From a bacterium (GTDB taxonomy: Bacteria > Bdellovibrionota > UBA1018), in contig JAIEMT010000039.1 in assembly GCA_019751945.1 (NCBI GenBank), positions 1 to 64,000 on the forward strand: a stretch of 64,000 bases of DNA. Reading direction: 5' to 3'. Position numbers and translations under genes: made by a program. The notes under the pieces are model-generated. The model had not been told where the DNA came from. It searched no databases and saw nothing but the letters and a program-made list of their open reading frames with translations. Positions 41,909 through 52,858 of this stretch are shown here, one piece after another; the stretch's first letter is position 1, and each line of letters opens with the position of its first letter.

Positions 41909-42586
41909 ATGAAACGGGGCCTGGGGGGGCTAGTAACCGTTGCGTTACTAGTCGGCGTTTTGGCGGCCTGGATTTGGCGCCACTTCGATCAATCTGACGT
42001 TCAACAAGAATTAAATATTACGACAACTCAAAGTTCATCGTCTTCTACCGGTGCGCCCGTTGTTCGAACTCCTTCGTTTGTTACTCAAGCAAGCGAGGAG
42101 CTTCAAAAGCGCTATCAATCAGCCATTCAAAAAATAGCGGATGAAGTGAAAGCGGCCGGTTTGAGCACTCAAGAGCTCAATGACGAAGCAGTGGAATACG
42201 AAAATCAAGAAGAGTTCATCCAAAAGCTCCCCCCGAAAGTAGCCAGCGCCTACCGCCAGCTTCACGGCGTGATCCATGAACTTCAGGATGCTTCTTTAAA
42301 AGCGGCTGGAAAGGATCGCTCCTTCTTTCAGCGCTACCATGTTGAAAAACCAGAATGGATGACCCGACACGAGGAAGGATTGAAGCAAGTCGCTCTCCCT
42401 CCCGTCGTCCAAAAATTTGTAGAAACTCGAGCAGAGGCGAATGAAATTCTGGACGAGGATGTTCAGCAAATCGTTCAACTCTGTGGGGAAGAAAAGAAGT
42501 GTATCGAAAAGTCGGCCTACCTATGGATAGGGGCCAATCACGTACTGAGTGAGGCTCAGTTCAAAATCTTGGGGAGATATCTATGA
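41909..42586 (+). CDS. Membrane-anchored protein of unknown function
   Basis: 225 residues. The N-terminal helix GLVTVALLVGVLAAWIWRHF anchors it in the inner membrane, with the rest outside. The body is helical and charged with no known motif. A CGEEKKCIEK pair of cysteines near the end could form a disulfide. Its stop overlaps the start of the lipoprotein gene (ATGA), so the two are translated together. A periplasmic partner of that lipoprotein is likely. Confidence 0.68.
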   Translation: MKRGLGGLVTVALLVGVLAAWIWRHFDQSDVQQELNITTTQSSSSSTGAPVVRTPSFVTQASEELQKRYQSAIQKIADEVKAAGLSTQELNDEAVEYENQEEFIQKLPPKVASAYRQLHGVIHELQDASLKAAGKDRSFFQRYHVEKPEWMTRHEEGLKQVALPPVVQKFVETRAEANEILDEDVQQIVQLCGEEKKCIEKSAYLWIGANHVLSEAQFKILGRYL

Positions 42587-43812
42587 GGAAGTATTTAGGG
42601 GTGCTGGTGCTCTTGGCACTGACTGGTTGTATGAGAACCGAAATTGAAACGACGATTCATGTGCTGGAGCCTTTGGAAGAAAGTCAGCCTCGCACGTTTC
42701 GAGTGTTTACTGAGGGTGGAATGCATGTGCTGAAGCCTGGAAAGTACAATGTGAAGTTGGTTCTCGGCAAAGAGAAGTACGACCCGACTTATCTTTATGT
42801 GAAAGAGACGTCCACCCTTCTGAGGTTAAATCTTCCGCTGGCTGATGATCTCTTGGGAATTAATGATGAACTCAGGCTGACAGCGCAGCAGCTCGGCCAG
42901 CCGTTTTCCATGTCCATCATTCGGGACGTGTTGGACCGCGATACCAGTCGGTACGCTGTTTCCTTCATGGAAAAGGATTTCAGCCGAGTTTTGGCAACCG
43001 TCTACTTCAACAACGATTCCAACAAGGTCGCTTACGACAAGAACTCGATGGAGTTTTTGCAATCCTATCAAGACGTCCGGTATTCTCAGCGCGGGACAAT
43101 GATTCCCATCGATGGGGGTTTGGTTCAGCCTTTCAACGACATCGTGAACTATGCTGCCATGGTTTACGCCGCTCCTTGGGTTTACGCTCGCTATGAATAT
43201 GTGCGCTGGGCGTTGAGCGAAAAGGCAGACGACACGAAGTCTCTGGAAAAACAGTGGAGAGATCTTGCTCGGAATACTCCCGTGATCGATATGTTTTCCT
43301 TTACTCACTCCGGTGGAGAGTCTGTTGTCATTCGTCCGGCGCAGAATGTGGGCTTGAAAAAGAACCAGCTCCGTGTGGCCTATACCGAAGGCTGCAGCAG
43401 CGGTTCGGCGTCTCATATGATTGCAAACTGGAACGCCGCTGTTTCGGCCGGTCATCGAGCCACTTCCGCTTCGCCCTTCTTCGCCTTTCCCCTCATTCAC
43501 GCGTGGGTTTACGGCAACGACTTTGAAGAGTCGATTGACGACGCTTGGGGCATGGGAAAATTCTTGGCGAAAACGGGAGACTACCTTTCGTTTGGATATC
43601 TTTCGAAGGAACTCTGGGGATCTCAGGCCAACATGATCGAATCGTCTGAGCTCATGTATGCGTGGACGCCAGAAATGGAACCCAGAAAACTTTACATCGG
43701 CACGTCAGCGGCACCTCGCCGTCAGACTCAGTCGAATAAAGTGGTTTACGAAACTTCGGTGATGGCTGCTCGCAAGAAGCAAGCGGCAACCATTGCTTTG
43801 CAGTTGAACTGA
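42583..43812 (+). CDS. Lipoprotein of unknown function
   Basis: 409 residues with a lipobox (VLLALTGC, C16). The first 80 mature residues have a beta pattern (TIHVLEPLEESQPRTFRVF, LKPGKYNVKLVLG). The middle contains long helices, and AVSAGHRATSASPFFAFPL near residue 290 is glycine- and alanine-rich. No catalytic motif is recognised. It is coupled to the anchored protein upstream. It ends exactly where the convergent ligA ends, with no gap. Confidence 0.68.
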   Translation: MRKYLGVLVLLALTGCMRTEIETTIHVLEPLEESQPRTFRVFTEGGMHVLKPGKYNVKLVLGKEKYDPTYLYVKETSTLLRLNLPLADDLLGINDELRLTAQQLGQPFSMSIIRDVLDRDTSRYAVSFMEKDFSRVLATVYFNNDSNKVAYDKNSMEFLQSYQDVRYSQRGTMIPIDGGLVQPFNDIVNYAAMVYAAPWVYARYEYVRWALSEKADDTKSLEKQWRDLARNTPVIDMFSFTHSGGESVVIRPAQNVGLKKNQLRVAYTEGCSSGSASHMIANWNAAVSAGHRATSASPFFAFPLIHAWVYGNDFEESIDDAWGMGKFLAKTGDYLSFGYLSKELWGSQANMIESSELMYAWTPEMEPRKLYIGTSAAPRRQTQSNKVVYETSVMAARKKQAATIALQLN

Positions 43813-45828
<2,016 letters not shown>

Positions 45829-47397
45829 TTAGAAGTAGTATTGAAGCGAAGGGCCAAAGGAAGTCAAGCGATTCGAGAGGGATGCGGAATTTGCGAAGTC
45901 CGCACTATCCGCCATGAGGGTCATTCCTGCGCGGAAGTTGAGTCTCTGGTTCAGGCGATAGTAGGTGCCGATAAAGAAAGCTAGGTGCTGAGACCCTCTC
46001 ACTTCGCCGTAGGACAGGTCGCTCACCGTCGCGCTATTGATGAGGCCGAAGTCGAGGGTAACAGCAATGCCCCATTCGTCACGGACCGGGAGCTCTCCTC
46101 CGATCCCTACGAACAAGCCGCCGTAGGAGCTCGGAACCAAGAGCAGGGCGGGCATTTGTGGGAAGCCGTAGTTGGTCCATTGATAGCCTAAGCGCACAAA
46201 GCCTTTGGGACCGAAGAGCTGGGTCGTTGTAAAGAAGGTGTAGCCGACATCGAATTTGCCGAAGAACATCGTGCCGTTTACGCCCGATGCGGTTTCAGCG
46301 TTGGTCGAAATGTTCTTCTGAGTAAAGGAGGAGGTGCCGCCTCCGAGTTGTAGGTCCACGAACCATTGGCGAGTGAGCCAGAGCTGCGCTTCACCGATGC
46401 CGCCATAAAAGAAGCCGCTGCCTTTTTGGCCGGCGTTGGTGGAATCCGAAATTTCACGATCCAAAGAGCCCACGATAATGGACCCATTTACCCAGCCCAA
46501 GCTGGGCGGGCTGTTGATCGACTTGGTCTCTTCGCTCTCTTCGATTTGCACTTCCGGAGCGAGCGGAATGGCCTTCGGAATAATTTGAACGACTTTTTGG
46601 AATCGAGAAATCTGTCTGCCGGGTTCTTCTTCCACCACGCGACCGAAGGCAATCTTCTCATCCACGTCTTCGATTTCGATTTTTCCGATTTGGGCCATTC
46701 TCCAGTCCACAATGCTTTTCAGGAGAGGGTGGCGTTTGATTTCTTCGAGCGTTGCAATGACGAGTGTGTCGCCTCTTCGAATATTCGAAGCCTTGCCCAC
46801 GTTGACGGTGACCGAGTTATTGTCGCGGCCGGTGACCTGCGCAGTAAACGGTACTTTCTTGATCATGCGATCGAGGGCTTCTTGCAAAGATCCTTTGATA
46901 TTGCCCAATCCGAAGGACTTTCCATCGCCGGGCTCTTGGAGCGTAAAAGTTTCAGTGGCGAGTAGGTCCATCTTCGGGGTGTGCAGCCACTCCAGGTTGA
47001 AACGATAACTCGGGCCTTCTTTAGTGACTTTCGTACGAATCAAACTTTCAACGCGCATGGCGCGGGAGAGCTGACCGAGAACTTCTTTGTCCTCAATCAG
47101 CTTCACGTAAGGAATTTTGGATTGAGTGAGCAGGTTTTCGCCCTTCGAAATATCCTGAGCGATGAAGCGGGTCTGCTGTGAAAAGTATTCGTTGTATGCC
47201 TGCGCGACATAGTCGGCAAAAAGGCCGTCGACGTTGTCCCAGGCTTTCAGGTGGCCGATGGTCTCCATCGCGTACATGCGATCGAGCTCTGCATTGGCAT
47301 GAGCCAGAGGACCGGCTAGCGCTGCAGCAGTAATGAGGAGAGCGAGCGCTGATCTCAGATCAGACGTCCATTCTCGGGCTAGGAATTTTTTCTTCAT
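45829..47397 (-). CDS. Exported protein with C-terminal outer-membrane beta-barrel
   Basis: 522 residues with a signal peptide (ALALLITAAALAGPLAHANA). Residues about 30-280 form a soluble periplasmic part, including VNVGKASNIRRGDTLVIA, a beta pattern similar to FlgT-like or other surface domains. From about 290 on the sequence alternates as in a beta-barrel (GSIIVGSLDREIS, FFYGGIGEAQLWL, FGPSLQYYF ending in an aromatic residue). That ending is the outer-membrane targeting signal. The function is unknown. Its start overlaps the HTH gene by 38 bases. Confidence 0.72.
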   Translation of the reverse strand: MKKKFLAREWTSDLRSALALLITAAALAGPLAHANAELDRMYAMETIGHLKAWDNVDGLFADYVAQAYNEYFSQQTRFIAQDISKGENLLTQSKIPYVKLIEDKEVLGQLSRAMRVESLIRTKVTKEGPSYRFNLEWLHTPKMDLLATETFTLQEPGDGKSFGLGNIKGSLQEALDRMIKKVPFTAQVTGRDNNSVTVNVGKASNIRRGDTLVIATLEEIKRHPLLKSIVDWRMAQIGKIEIEDVDEKIAFGRVVEEEPGRQISRFQKVVQIIPKAIPLAPEVQIEESEETKSINSPPSLGWVNGSIIVGSLDREISDSTNAGQKGSGFFYGGIGEAQLWLTRQWFVDLQLGGGTSSFTQKNISTNAETASGVNGTMFFGKFDVGYTFFTTTQLFGPKGFVRLGYQWTNYGFPQMPALLLVPSSYGGLFVGIGGELPVRDEWGIAVTLDFGLINSATVSDLSYGEVRGSQHLAFFIGTYYRLNQRLNFRAGMTLMADSADFANSASLSNRLTSFGPSLQYYF

Positions 47398-47647
47398 AGA
47401 GGGCGATCAACATCTTCAGCTCGGCGATTTCCTCGTGAGCCTTTCGGAGCTGCTCTTCGATGCTGTTCGAGGCATCCGGATCTAATAGCAGGTACCGACC
47501 GTTTTCTACGCGGTATTGAACCTTGTCGGATTTGATATATCTGCGAAGCGTCGAAAGACTGACGCCTTTTTTGGTAGCGTATTCCATCAAGGGAATCCAC
47601 TGACCGGAGGGTTGATTTTGAGTCGGATTGGTGAATGCGGCCTTCAT
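47360..47647 (-). CDS. MerR/excisionase-like HTH protein with C-terminal coiled coil
   Basis: 95 residues. WIPLMEYATKKGVSLSTLRR and the next YIKSDKVQYRVENGRYLLLD fit a winged helix-turn-helix of the MerR/Xis type that reads a short DNA sequence. A coiled coil (SIEEQLRKAHEEIAELKMLI) follows for dimerisation. It begins with the unit that contains the outer-membrane protein and ligA. The 3' end of the gene overlaps the next gene by 38 bases. It could regulate that unit or organise DNA. The target is unknown. Confidence 0.75.
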   Translation of the reverse strand: MKAAFTNPTQNQPSGQWIPLMEYATKKGVSLSTLRRYIKSDKVQYRVENGRYLLLDPDASNSIEEQLRKAHEEIAELKMLIALYEEKIPSPRMDV

Positions 47648-47726
47648 TCAGGTCTCCTGACTATCCATTGTATTTCCATGACACATAAATTCAAGTACTG
47701 ATAAACTGACACCCAGGATGCCAAAC

Positions 47727-48962
47727 ATGTCGCACTCGGCTAAGATTCGCATTCCCAGGAAAAAGAAGATCGCCTTTGTCTGTAGCGGTGGCGCTACCAA
47801 AGCCGGAGCTTTTCACGTGGGAGTGGCTTTAGCTCTACAAGAACAGGGTTTTAAGTTCTTTGGAGGAACGGTTGCCGACACCTCTACCCCCCGCCAACGG
47901 CAGGGGCGGGAGATCTCGACTTACGTGGGGTCGAGTGCCGGATCGATTATCTCGGCTTACTTGGCCGCCGGTTATTCGTTGGAGAACGTTTTTAACTCCT
48001 TCTTGGGCAGGGCACCCACCGACCCCGCCGACAAGATCCCGAAGGTGCTTTCCCGTCTGACGTACAACAAGATGTTTAAGATCCGAACTGGCCTGGCCAA
48101 AGAGCAACTCTCGAATGTGATGCTCTTTCGAAGTCTGTTCACAGCCTTGATTCAGGGAAATTGGGAAATGCTGACCCGGTTGGATTGGATCAAGACGACC
48201 GGGATTTTTTCAACAGGCGGTATTGAGCAGTACATGCGCGAGGAGGTTCTCCCCTCCAACCGGTTTGAAGATTACGCTGCTGATCTTTTCATTGTCGCCA
48301 CCCAGCTGAACCACTCTCGTAAAGTGGTGTTTGGAAAATACAGCTACCAACCGCCCCCGCACGATCTGACCTGTCAGTACGACAATGATGTGGCCATTTC
48401 CGAGGCGTGCGCTGCTTCGACATCGCTTCCGTTTATTTTCGCGCCCTACCAGATTCGCGATCAGAACGATAAGTCTCTCTATTACATCGATGGCGAAGTC
48501 CGAGACACCCTCTCCACCCACGTCGCAGTGGATGCCGGAGCGGATCTGGTCATTGCCAGTCACACGCACCAGCCCTATCACTTTGTGAAAGAAATCGGTT
48601 CGCTCACAGACTACGGCCTGCCAGCGATTTTGATTCAGTCGATCTATTTGCTGATTGAGCAAAAAATCAATAACCACGTTCACAGCAAGAAGTCCGAGAA
48701 AGAAGCCATCTTGGCGGTTTCAAATTACTGTAAGCAGGAAAAAATTTCGGATCAGCACCGGCTCAGAATTTTAGAAATTCTCGAAGCGGAACTGCACACC
48801 AAGCCCGAAGTCGATACGATCTACATCCACCCGAGTCCTTCGGATGCGAACATGTTCTTTCGCGAACACTTCAGCCTTTCGCCAAAATTGCTGGGCGAAA
48901 CGGTGAAAAGCGGCTTCAAAGCCGCAATCGAAACCCTCCGCAAATACGATTTCGAAGAGTGA
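47727..48962 (+). CDS. Patatin-like phospholipase
   Basis: 411 residues. The patatin motifs are the glycine-rich oxyanion stretch CSGGATKAGAFHVG, the nucleophile motif GSSAGS (GxSxG) and the catalytic Asp in YYIDGEVRDT (DG). It probably hydrolyses fatty acyl ester bonds of lipids. The Ser/Asp dyad is intact. There is no signal peptide. AGGA fits the ATG at 47727 better than the one at 47718. It is divergent from the HTH-OMP-ligA unit and ends next to a convergent XRE gene. Confidence 0.88.
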   Translation: MSHSAKIRIPRKKKIAFVCSGGATKAGAFHVGVALALQEQGFKFFGGTVADTSTPRQRQGREISTYVGSSAGSIISAYLAAGYSLENVFNSFLGRAPTDPADKIPKVLSRLTYNKMFKIRTGLAKEQLSNVMLFRSLFTALIQGNWEMLTRLDWIKTTGIFSTGGIEQYMREEVLPSNRFEDYAADLFIVATQLNHSRKVVFGKYSYQPPPHDLTCQYDNDVAISEACAASTSLPFIFAPYQIRDQNDKSLYYIDGEVRDTLSTHVAVDAGADLVIASHTHQPYHFVKEIGSLTDYGLPAILIQSIYLLIEQKINNHVHSKKSEKEAILAVSNYCKQEKISDQHRLRILEILEAELHTKPEVDTIYIHPSPSDANMFFREHFSLSPKLLGETVKSGFKAAIETLRKYDFEE

Positions 48963-48996
48963 CCCTGGAGTAGTAATACTCAAAGGCTGTCTAGCT

Positions 48997-49521
48997 CTAG
49001 CTCGAACGGACTCCACTAGAGGTGGGTGCTCGCTCTTTTTTCCTCTCCTCGCCTTTGGTTGGGTTGGGTTGGGAATTTTTGGGGAAGAGGACGCGTTTGA
49101 GTTTGTAGTAGGTGCGAGGTCTGGGGATCACGTAGCCTCTTTCGATTAGGCTCAGCTGACTATAGTCGACCTTGGAAACGGCGGCTAATTCCCGGAGCGT
49201 GAGGCCGAGTTCCAATCTTCGAAGTCTCAGGTGAAGGCCCTGATTTTTGCTTTTTTGCGTCGCCTTCTTGGTGGTGAGAATTCTTTTCTGTGCGTGAAGG
49301 AACGTCATCCAATGCGCATCGCTATGTACCAAGTACGCTTCATAAATATTTCGAATGACTGGCTTAATTGCTCTAAAAATCTCCAAAGCAATCTGCCTTC
49401 GATAGGCCATGGGCATTCGACTTCGAATGGTAAAGATGAATTGGGAGTGCGGCTGTGAAACCCAGAGTCGGGTGTGTTGAGTAGACGGCATAGTCTGAAC
49501 ACAAAGCAAAATATTCGCCAC
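48997..49521 (-). CDS. XRE-family regulator with N-terminal extension
   Basis: 174 residues. The C-terminal HTH (LRLRRLELGLTLRELAAVSK, then VDYSQLSLIERGYVIP) is a clear XRE domain. The first 100 residues contain a helical stretch I do not recognise, perhaps ligand- or partner-binding. The start may be the GTG at 49521 or an ATG at 49491. The last coding codons lie in a repeat (QPNPTKGEE) that recurs inverted upstream of the gene at 49564-49592. It resembles the XRE gene at the left edge only in the HTH. Confidence 0.8.
   Translation of the reverse strand: MANILLCVQTMPSTQHTRLWVSQPHSQFIFTIRSRMPMAYRRQIALEIFRAIKPVIRNIYEAYLVHSDAHWMTFLHAQKRILTTKKATQKSKNQGLHLRLRRLELGLTLRELAAVSKVDYSQLSLIERGYVIPRPRTYYKLKRVLFPKNSQPNPTKGEERKKERAPTSSGVRSS
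49045..49073 (+). repeat. Left arm of a 29-bp inverted repeat flanking the XRE gene
   Basis: This stretch matches the reverse complement of 49564-49592 at 28 of 29 positions (one G/C difference). It includes the repeated GGGTT units and lies inside the coding region for the tail of the XRE protein. The two arms are about 490 bases apart and enclose most of that gene. Confidence 0.7.
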
Positions 49522-49563
49522 CTATCCCATCAAAGCCAATCAGGCCAATCCTACACTAGCAAA

Positions 49564-49592
49564 CCCAACCGAACCCAACCAAAGGCGAGGAG
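49564..49592 (-). repeat. Right arm of the 29-bp inverted repeat
   Basis: This is the inverted partner of 49045-49073, located in the gap between the XRE gene and the lipoprotein-like gene. It may be the footprint of a small mobile or duplicated unit, or a binding region for the enclosed regulator. Confidence 0.7.
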
Positions 49593-49662
49593 GCCCTCGA
49601 GGGCGTGAGGCATGGGCACGGGAGATGGGACGTAGAGCGTGGGAGTGGGCGCTGTCCCACCT

Positions 49663-50379
49663 TTATTGGTGAGCTCGTGCGGAGTCGCTGGGGCGGGGGA
49701 CGTAGGTTGGCTTTTTGGCTGATGGGCTCCGAAACTTTGCGGCGGATTTGACTTCGGCAAAGTGACCGGGGGGCAGCGGCTCTACTGAAGAGAGGGTGCT
49801 GTTGTAGGGATCGCGAATATCCATTTCGATGTCGTTCATTCCCTGGTTTTTGTAGTGGAAGCGTTCTTTGGGTTCGCTGTTTTTTTCTACGGGGGCTGGA
49901 GTGAGGGGTTCGAAAGTGGTTTCGGGTTCACCGGGTTTTCGCTTCCACTTGATCGCTGTTCCTTGCACGAGAACCTGTCCCTCGGCTCCTTCGTCGGAAC
50001 ATTCTGGAGTGGGATAGGTTTCTGTTTTTCCATCAAAGAGCATCACCACGCTTCTCACATCGAGCACGGCATCGCCGCCTTGCTCTTTGGCAATCTTCAC
50101 GAGGTCGCTGACGGCGCGGTTGTAATAATTTCGGCAGAGAGTGGATTCGTCGTGATTGGCATCGAGAGAGAAGAAATCGGCCTTGCTTCGAACCATGCCG
50201 ATGACGTCATACGGACGCGGAGGTTTATTGACGAAAGCTTCCCGGGGAAATTCGTAGGTAGTCATTTTGGGTTCGGGCATGGACGAGCACGAACCGGCTA
50301 GCAAAAGCGCAATTCCGCAACCGAAGCTCAGGGCTCGGTGTAGGTGAACTCCTGGTTTTTGAAGTTGCGCAGAACCCAT
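49663..50379 (-). CDS. Putative lipoprotein overlapping the lysine aminomutase gene
   Basis: 238 residues. A hydrophobic run ends in AGSC (ALSFGCGIALLLAGSC), a plausible lipobox. The mature part contains an Asp/Cys-rich stretch (ANHDESTLCRNYYNRAV) and strands like GDAVLDVRSVVMLFDG. The pattern recalls heavy-metal-binding domain (YbjQ/DUF74-like) proteins, but loosely. It starts at an ATG inside the end of the lysine aminomutase gene, overlapping it by 52 bases in another frame, which suggests coupled translation. The ribosome site GGGAAAAA is weak. Confidence 0.62.
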   Translation of the reverse strand: MGSAQLQKPGVHLHRALSFGCGIALLLAGSCSSMPEPKMTTYEFPREAFVNKPPRPYDVIGMVRSKADFFSLDANHDESTLCRNYYNRAVSDLVKIAKEQGGDAVLDVRSVVMLFDGKTETYPTPECSDEGAEGQVLVQGTAIKWKRKPGEPETTFEPLTPAPVEKNSEPKERFHYKNQGMNDIEMDIRDPYNSTLSSVEPLPPGHFAEVKSAAKFRSPSAKKPTYVPRPSDSARAHQ

Positions 50380-51479
50380 TTTTTCCCGTCTCGTTTCACC
50401 AGGTAATTCGGCAGGAGCGGGATCTTTCCGCCGCCACCGGGGGCATCAATTACATAATGCGGCACAGCCATGCCGCTTGTCCACCCGCGCAGCTTTTCGA
50501 TGATATTAATGCCTACCTCCACAGGTGTGCGGAAGTGGCTGATTCCTTGGGACATATCGCATTGGAAAATGTAGTACGGGCGCACTCTCATCATCAATAA
50601 CTTGTGGTTCAGTTCTTTGACGATTTCCGGCTTATCGTTCACGCCCTTGAGGAGCACCATTTGGTTGTTAATCACGCAACCGGCATCAGCCAATTTGGCG
50701 CAAGCATCGAAGGCTTCCTTCGTGCATTCCTTCGGATGATTGAAGTGCGTGTGAACAAAAACCGGGTGGTACTTGCTCAGCATCTTGGCAAATGAGTCGG
50801 TCACGCGTTGTGGAAGGGTAACTAAATTTCGAGTGCCGATGCGGAAGACTTCGATGTGATCCATCGCACGCAAGCGCGAGAGAATGTATTCCAAGCGATC
50901 GTCCGAGTTTGAAAGCGGATCTCCGCCTGAAATCACGACGTCGCGAACTTCTTTATGAGCTTGAATGTAAGCCAGGCTCTCTTCAAGCTGCTTGTTCGCA
51001 GCCGAGCTCGACGGATCAGAAACCTTTCGTTTGCGCGTGCAGTGGCGGCAATAAACCGGACAGTTGTGAGTCGTGTAGAAAAGCACGCGATCGGGATAGC
51101 GATGGGTAATGCCAGGAACTGGCATATCTCGTTCTTCCGCGAGTGGATCTTCCATGTCGGTGGGCAGAATGTTGAGCTCGCCCTTTTTCGGCACGGACTG
51201 CAAGCGAATCGGACAATTCGGATCATCTTTGTCCATCAAGCTCGCGTAGTAGGGAGTAATACCCATGTTAAACATTTCGTGTGAACCGGCGAAGGCGTCG
51301 CGTTCTTCTTGTGTGACATTCAGGACCTTTTCCAATTGGTCCATGGACTTGATGCGCTTTTGTTGCTGCCAAATCCAATTGTTCCAGTCGGTATCGGAGG
51401 CGTCCTTCCAAATCTCAGGACGTGGCCAAGACTTGAACCGATCTCTGACATTGTTTTTGGTGACAATTTCAAAACCCAT
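50328..51479 (-). CDS. kamA: Lysine 2,3-aminomutase-family radical SAM enzyme
   Basis: 383 residues. The radical SAM cluster motif CPVYCRHC has C140, C144 and C147. RKRKV follows, and the family C-terminus IDAPGGGGKIPLLPNY is present, where the PLP-binding region is conserved. The enzyme moves the amino group of L-lysine (or glutamate) from carbon 2 to 3. Length between EpmB (about 340) and clostridial KamA (about 415) leaves the precise role open. No EpmA or EF-P gene is near. The next gene overlaps it by 52 bases. Confidence 0.9.
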   Translation of the reverse strand: MGFEIVTKNNVRDRFKSWPRPEIWKDASDTDWNNWIWQQQKRIKSMDQLEKVLNVTQEERDAFAGSHEMFNMGITPYYASLMDKDDPNCPIRLQSVPKKGELNILPTDMEDPLAEERDMPVPGITHRYPDRVLFYTTHNCPVYCRHCTRKRKVSDPSSSAANKQLEESLAYIQAHKEVRDVVISGGDPLSNSDDRLEYILSRLRAMDHIEVFRIGTRNLVTLPQRVTDSFAKMLSKYHPVFVHTHFNHPKECTKEAFDACAKLADAGCVINNQMVLLKGVNDKPEIVKELNHKLLMMRVRPYYIFQCDMSQGISHFRTPVEVGINIIEKLRGWTSGMAVPHYVIDAPGGGGKIPLLPNYLVKRDGKKWVLRNFKNQEFTYTEP

Positions 51480-51589
51480 ATCTACCCCTTTATGAATAAG
51501 CGCACACTGCCAGAGTTTGCCGGCTGTGTAAACCGGCTAAGCGATAACGCATTCTGTCATTCTTGCGGGCGGTGTACCCTGAGAGGACT

Positions 51590-52246
51590 ATGGTTGCAAA
51601 ACTCTTCTTAGGAATTTCGTTAATCGGGGCTGAATGGGTTCTCTATTTATTGCTGCTTCTCTCGATTCTTTCGGTGGCCTTGATGTTTGAGCGAGTCGGA
51701 TTTTATCGCCAAGCATCCAAGGGTCTCAAAGAATTTCGCGAGCGAGTGCGCAAGGCCGCTGGTAGCGGAAAGTGGGACGAAGTCTTAGACGTCGCCAACA
51801 CCCGCGTGCGCAACCAGTTTGGCGGCATGCCCGATTTAGAGGCCGCCCTCACTCAGGCTTTATTGACCCATAGTAAGGATTCGAAAAACGTTTCCCCCGA
51901 GGTGCTCTCTCAGGTGGCGCAGGATGTGGTTGTGCGCGCCCGCCTCCAGTGGGAGCGGAACTTGGCCATTCTGGCCACGATCGGAAACAATGCCCCGTTC
52001 ATCGGATTGTTCGGAACGGTTCTGGGGATCATCAAAGCGTTTCATGATCTCTCCCAGCAAATGGGAAATAGCGCGCCCCAAGCAGTGACGGCCGGAATTT
52101 CGGAAGCCCTGATTGCAACTGCAGTCGGTATTTTGGTGGCCATTCCAGCAGCAGCAGCCTTCAACCTTTTTCAGCGGAAAGTGAAATCCGCAGTCGCTGA
52201 AGCCGAAGCGTTGAAAAGTTTCCTAATCGGAAAGCTGGTGCCCTAG
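51590..52246 (+). CDS. MotA/TolQ/ExbB-family proton channel subunit
   Basis: 218 residues. Three membrane helices are visible (WVLYLLLLLSILSVAL, then IATIGNNAPFIGLFGTVLGII and EALIATAVGILVAIPAAAAF), the ExbB/TolQ layout, with the conserved glycine/proline-rich stretch NAPFIGLFGTVLGII. It forms a proton channel energising the outer membrane together with ExbD. GAGAGGA before the ATG at 51590 fixes the start. The stop overlaps the GTG of the next gene. Confidence 0.92.
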   Translation: MVAKLFLGISLIGAEWVLYLLLLLSILSVALMFERVGFYRQASKGLKEFRERVRKAAGSGKWDEVLDVANTRVRNQFGGMPDLEAALTQALLTHSKDSKNVSPEVLSQVAQDVVVRARLQWERNLAILATIGNNAPFIGLFGTVLGIIKAFHDLSQQMGNSAPQAVTAGISEALIATAVGILVAIPAAAAFNLFQRKVKSAVAEAEALKSFLIGKLVP

Positions 52247-52653
52247 TGGCGAGTTTAGAAAACTCCTCAGACGACGAACTTTTTTCCGGAATCAACGTCA
52301 CCCCGTTGGTCGATGTGGTTCTCGTTCTGCTCGTGATTTTTCTAATGACCGCGCCGGTGATTTACCAATCTGCAATTAAAGTTCAGCTTCCGAAAGCCCG
52401 CTCCGGCGAAGCTACGGAAAAAACCCCGTATCAGTTCACCGTGACGAAAGACGGCGGCGTGATGTGGGACCAAAAACCCGTGGATTGGGAAACGCTCGAG
52501 AAAAAATTAGCGGCGATGGGTACTGCCGGTGAACAAACAGCCATGATCAGCGCCGACCAGCAAACTCCGCATGGTTCTGTGATTCGGTTGATGGATACTT
52601 TACGACGGGTGGGTCTCACGCGCTTTGCTTTGAACGTGGACTCTTCTAAATAG
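52246..52653 (+). CDS. ExbD/TolR-family protein
   Basis: 135 residues from a GTG that overlaps the stop of the ExbB-like gene by one base. A short cytoplasmic start is followed by one membrane helix with the conserved proton-carrying Asp (TPLVDVVLVLLVIFLMTAP), then a periplasmic domain. Together with the upstream gene it forms a TolQR/ExbBD-type motor. No TonB, TolA, TolB or Pal gene is adjacent, so the energised partner is elsewhere. Its end overlaps the convergent Feo-associated gene by eight bases. Confidence 0.92.
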   Translation: MASLENSSDDELFSGINVTPLVDVVLVLLVIFLMTAPVIYQSAIKVQLPKARSGEATEKTPYQFTVTKDGGVMWDQKPVDWETLEKKLAAMGTAGEQTAMISADQQTPHGSVIRLMDTLRRVGLTRFALNVDSSK

Positions 52654-52855
52654 AAGTATTTTTCGAGCAATTGTCGCAGCCAGTTTCTTCTCGGCTCAAT
52701 TTCTTAAACCGCATCGCCCAACGAACTTTTCCAGATTTAAGCAATGCCTTGGCAAAGGCCGGAGCAATCGTGCCGCGAAAAAATCCAAGTGCGATAGAAA
52801 ACACCACCACCCCGACAATGCTAAAGGCAATCCATTCTTGGATTTGCGGAGTCAT
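52646..52855 (-). CDS. FeoB-associated small membrane protein
   Basis: 69 residues. One membrane helix (WIAFSIVGVVVFSIALGFF) is followed by a basic stretch and a C-terminal CDNC motif. Small one-helix proteins with a terminal cysteine pair are found next to feoB in many bacteria (FeoB-associated Cys-rich type). It begins three bases after the feoB stop in the same direction. A role in ferrous iron transport is therefore likely, though not shown by sequence alone. Confidence 0.72.
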   Translation of the reverse strand: MTPQIQEWIAFSIVGVVVFSIALGFFRGTIAPAFAKALLKSGKVRWAMRFKKLSREETGCDNCSKNTSI

Positions 52856-52858
52856 GGC

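Noticed and set aside
46366-46965. Open frame of 199 codons on the plus strand
   Set aside because: Antisense to the exported barrel protein with signal peptide and C-terminal aromatic ending. Shadow frame.
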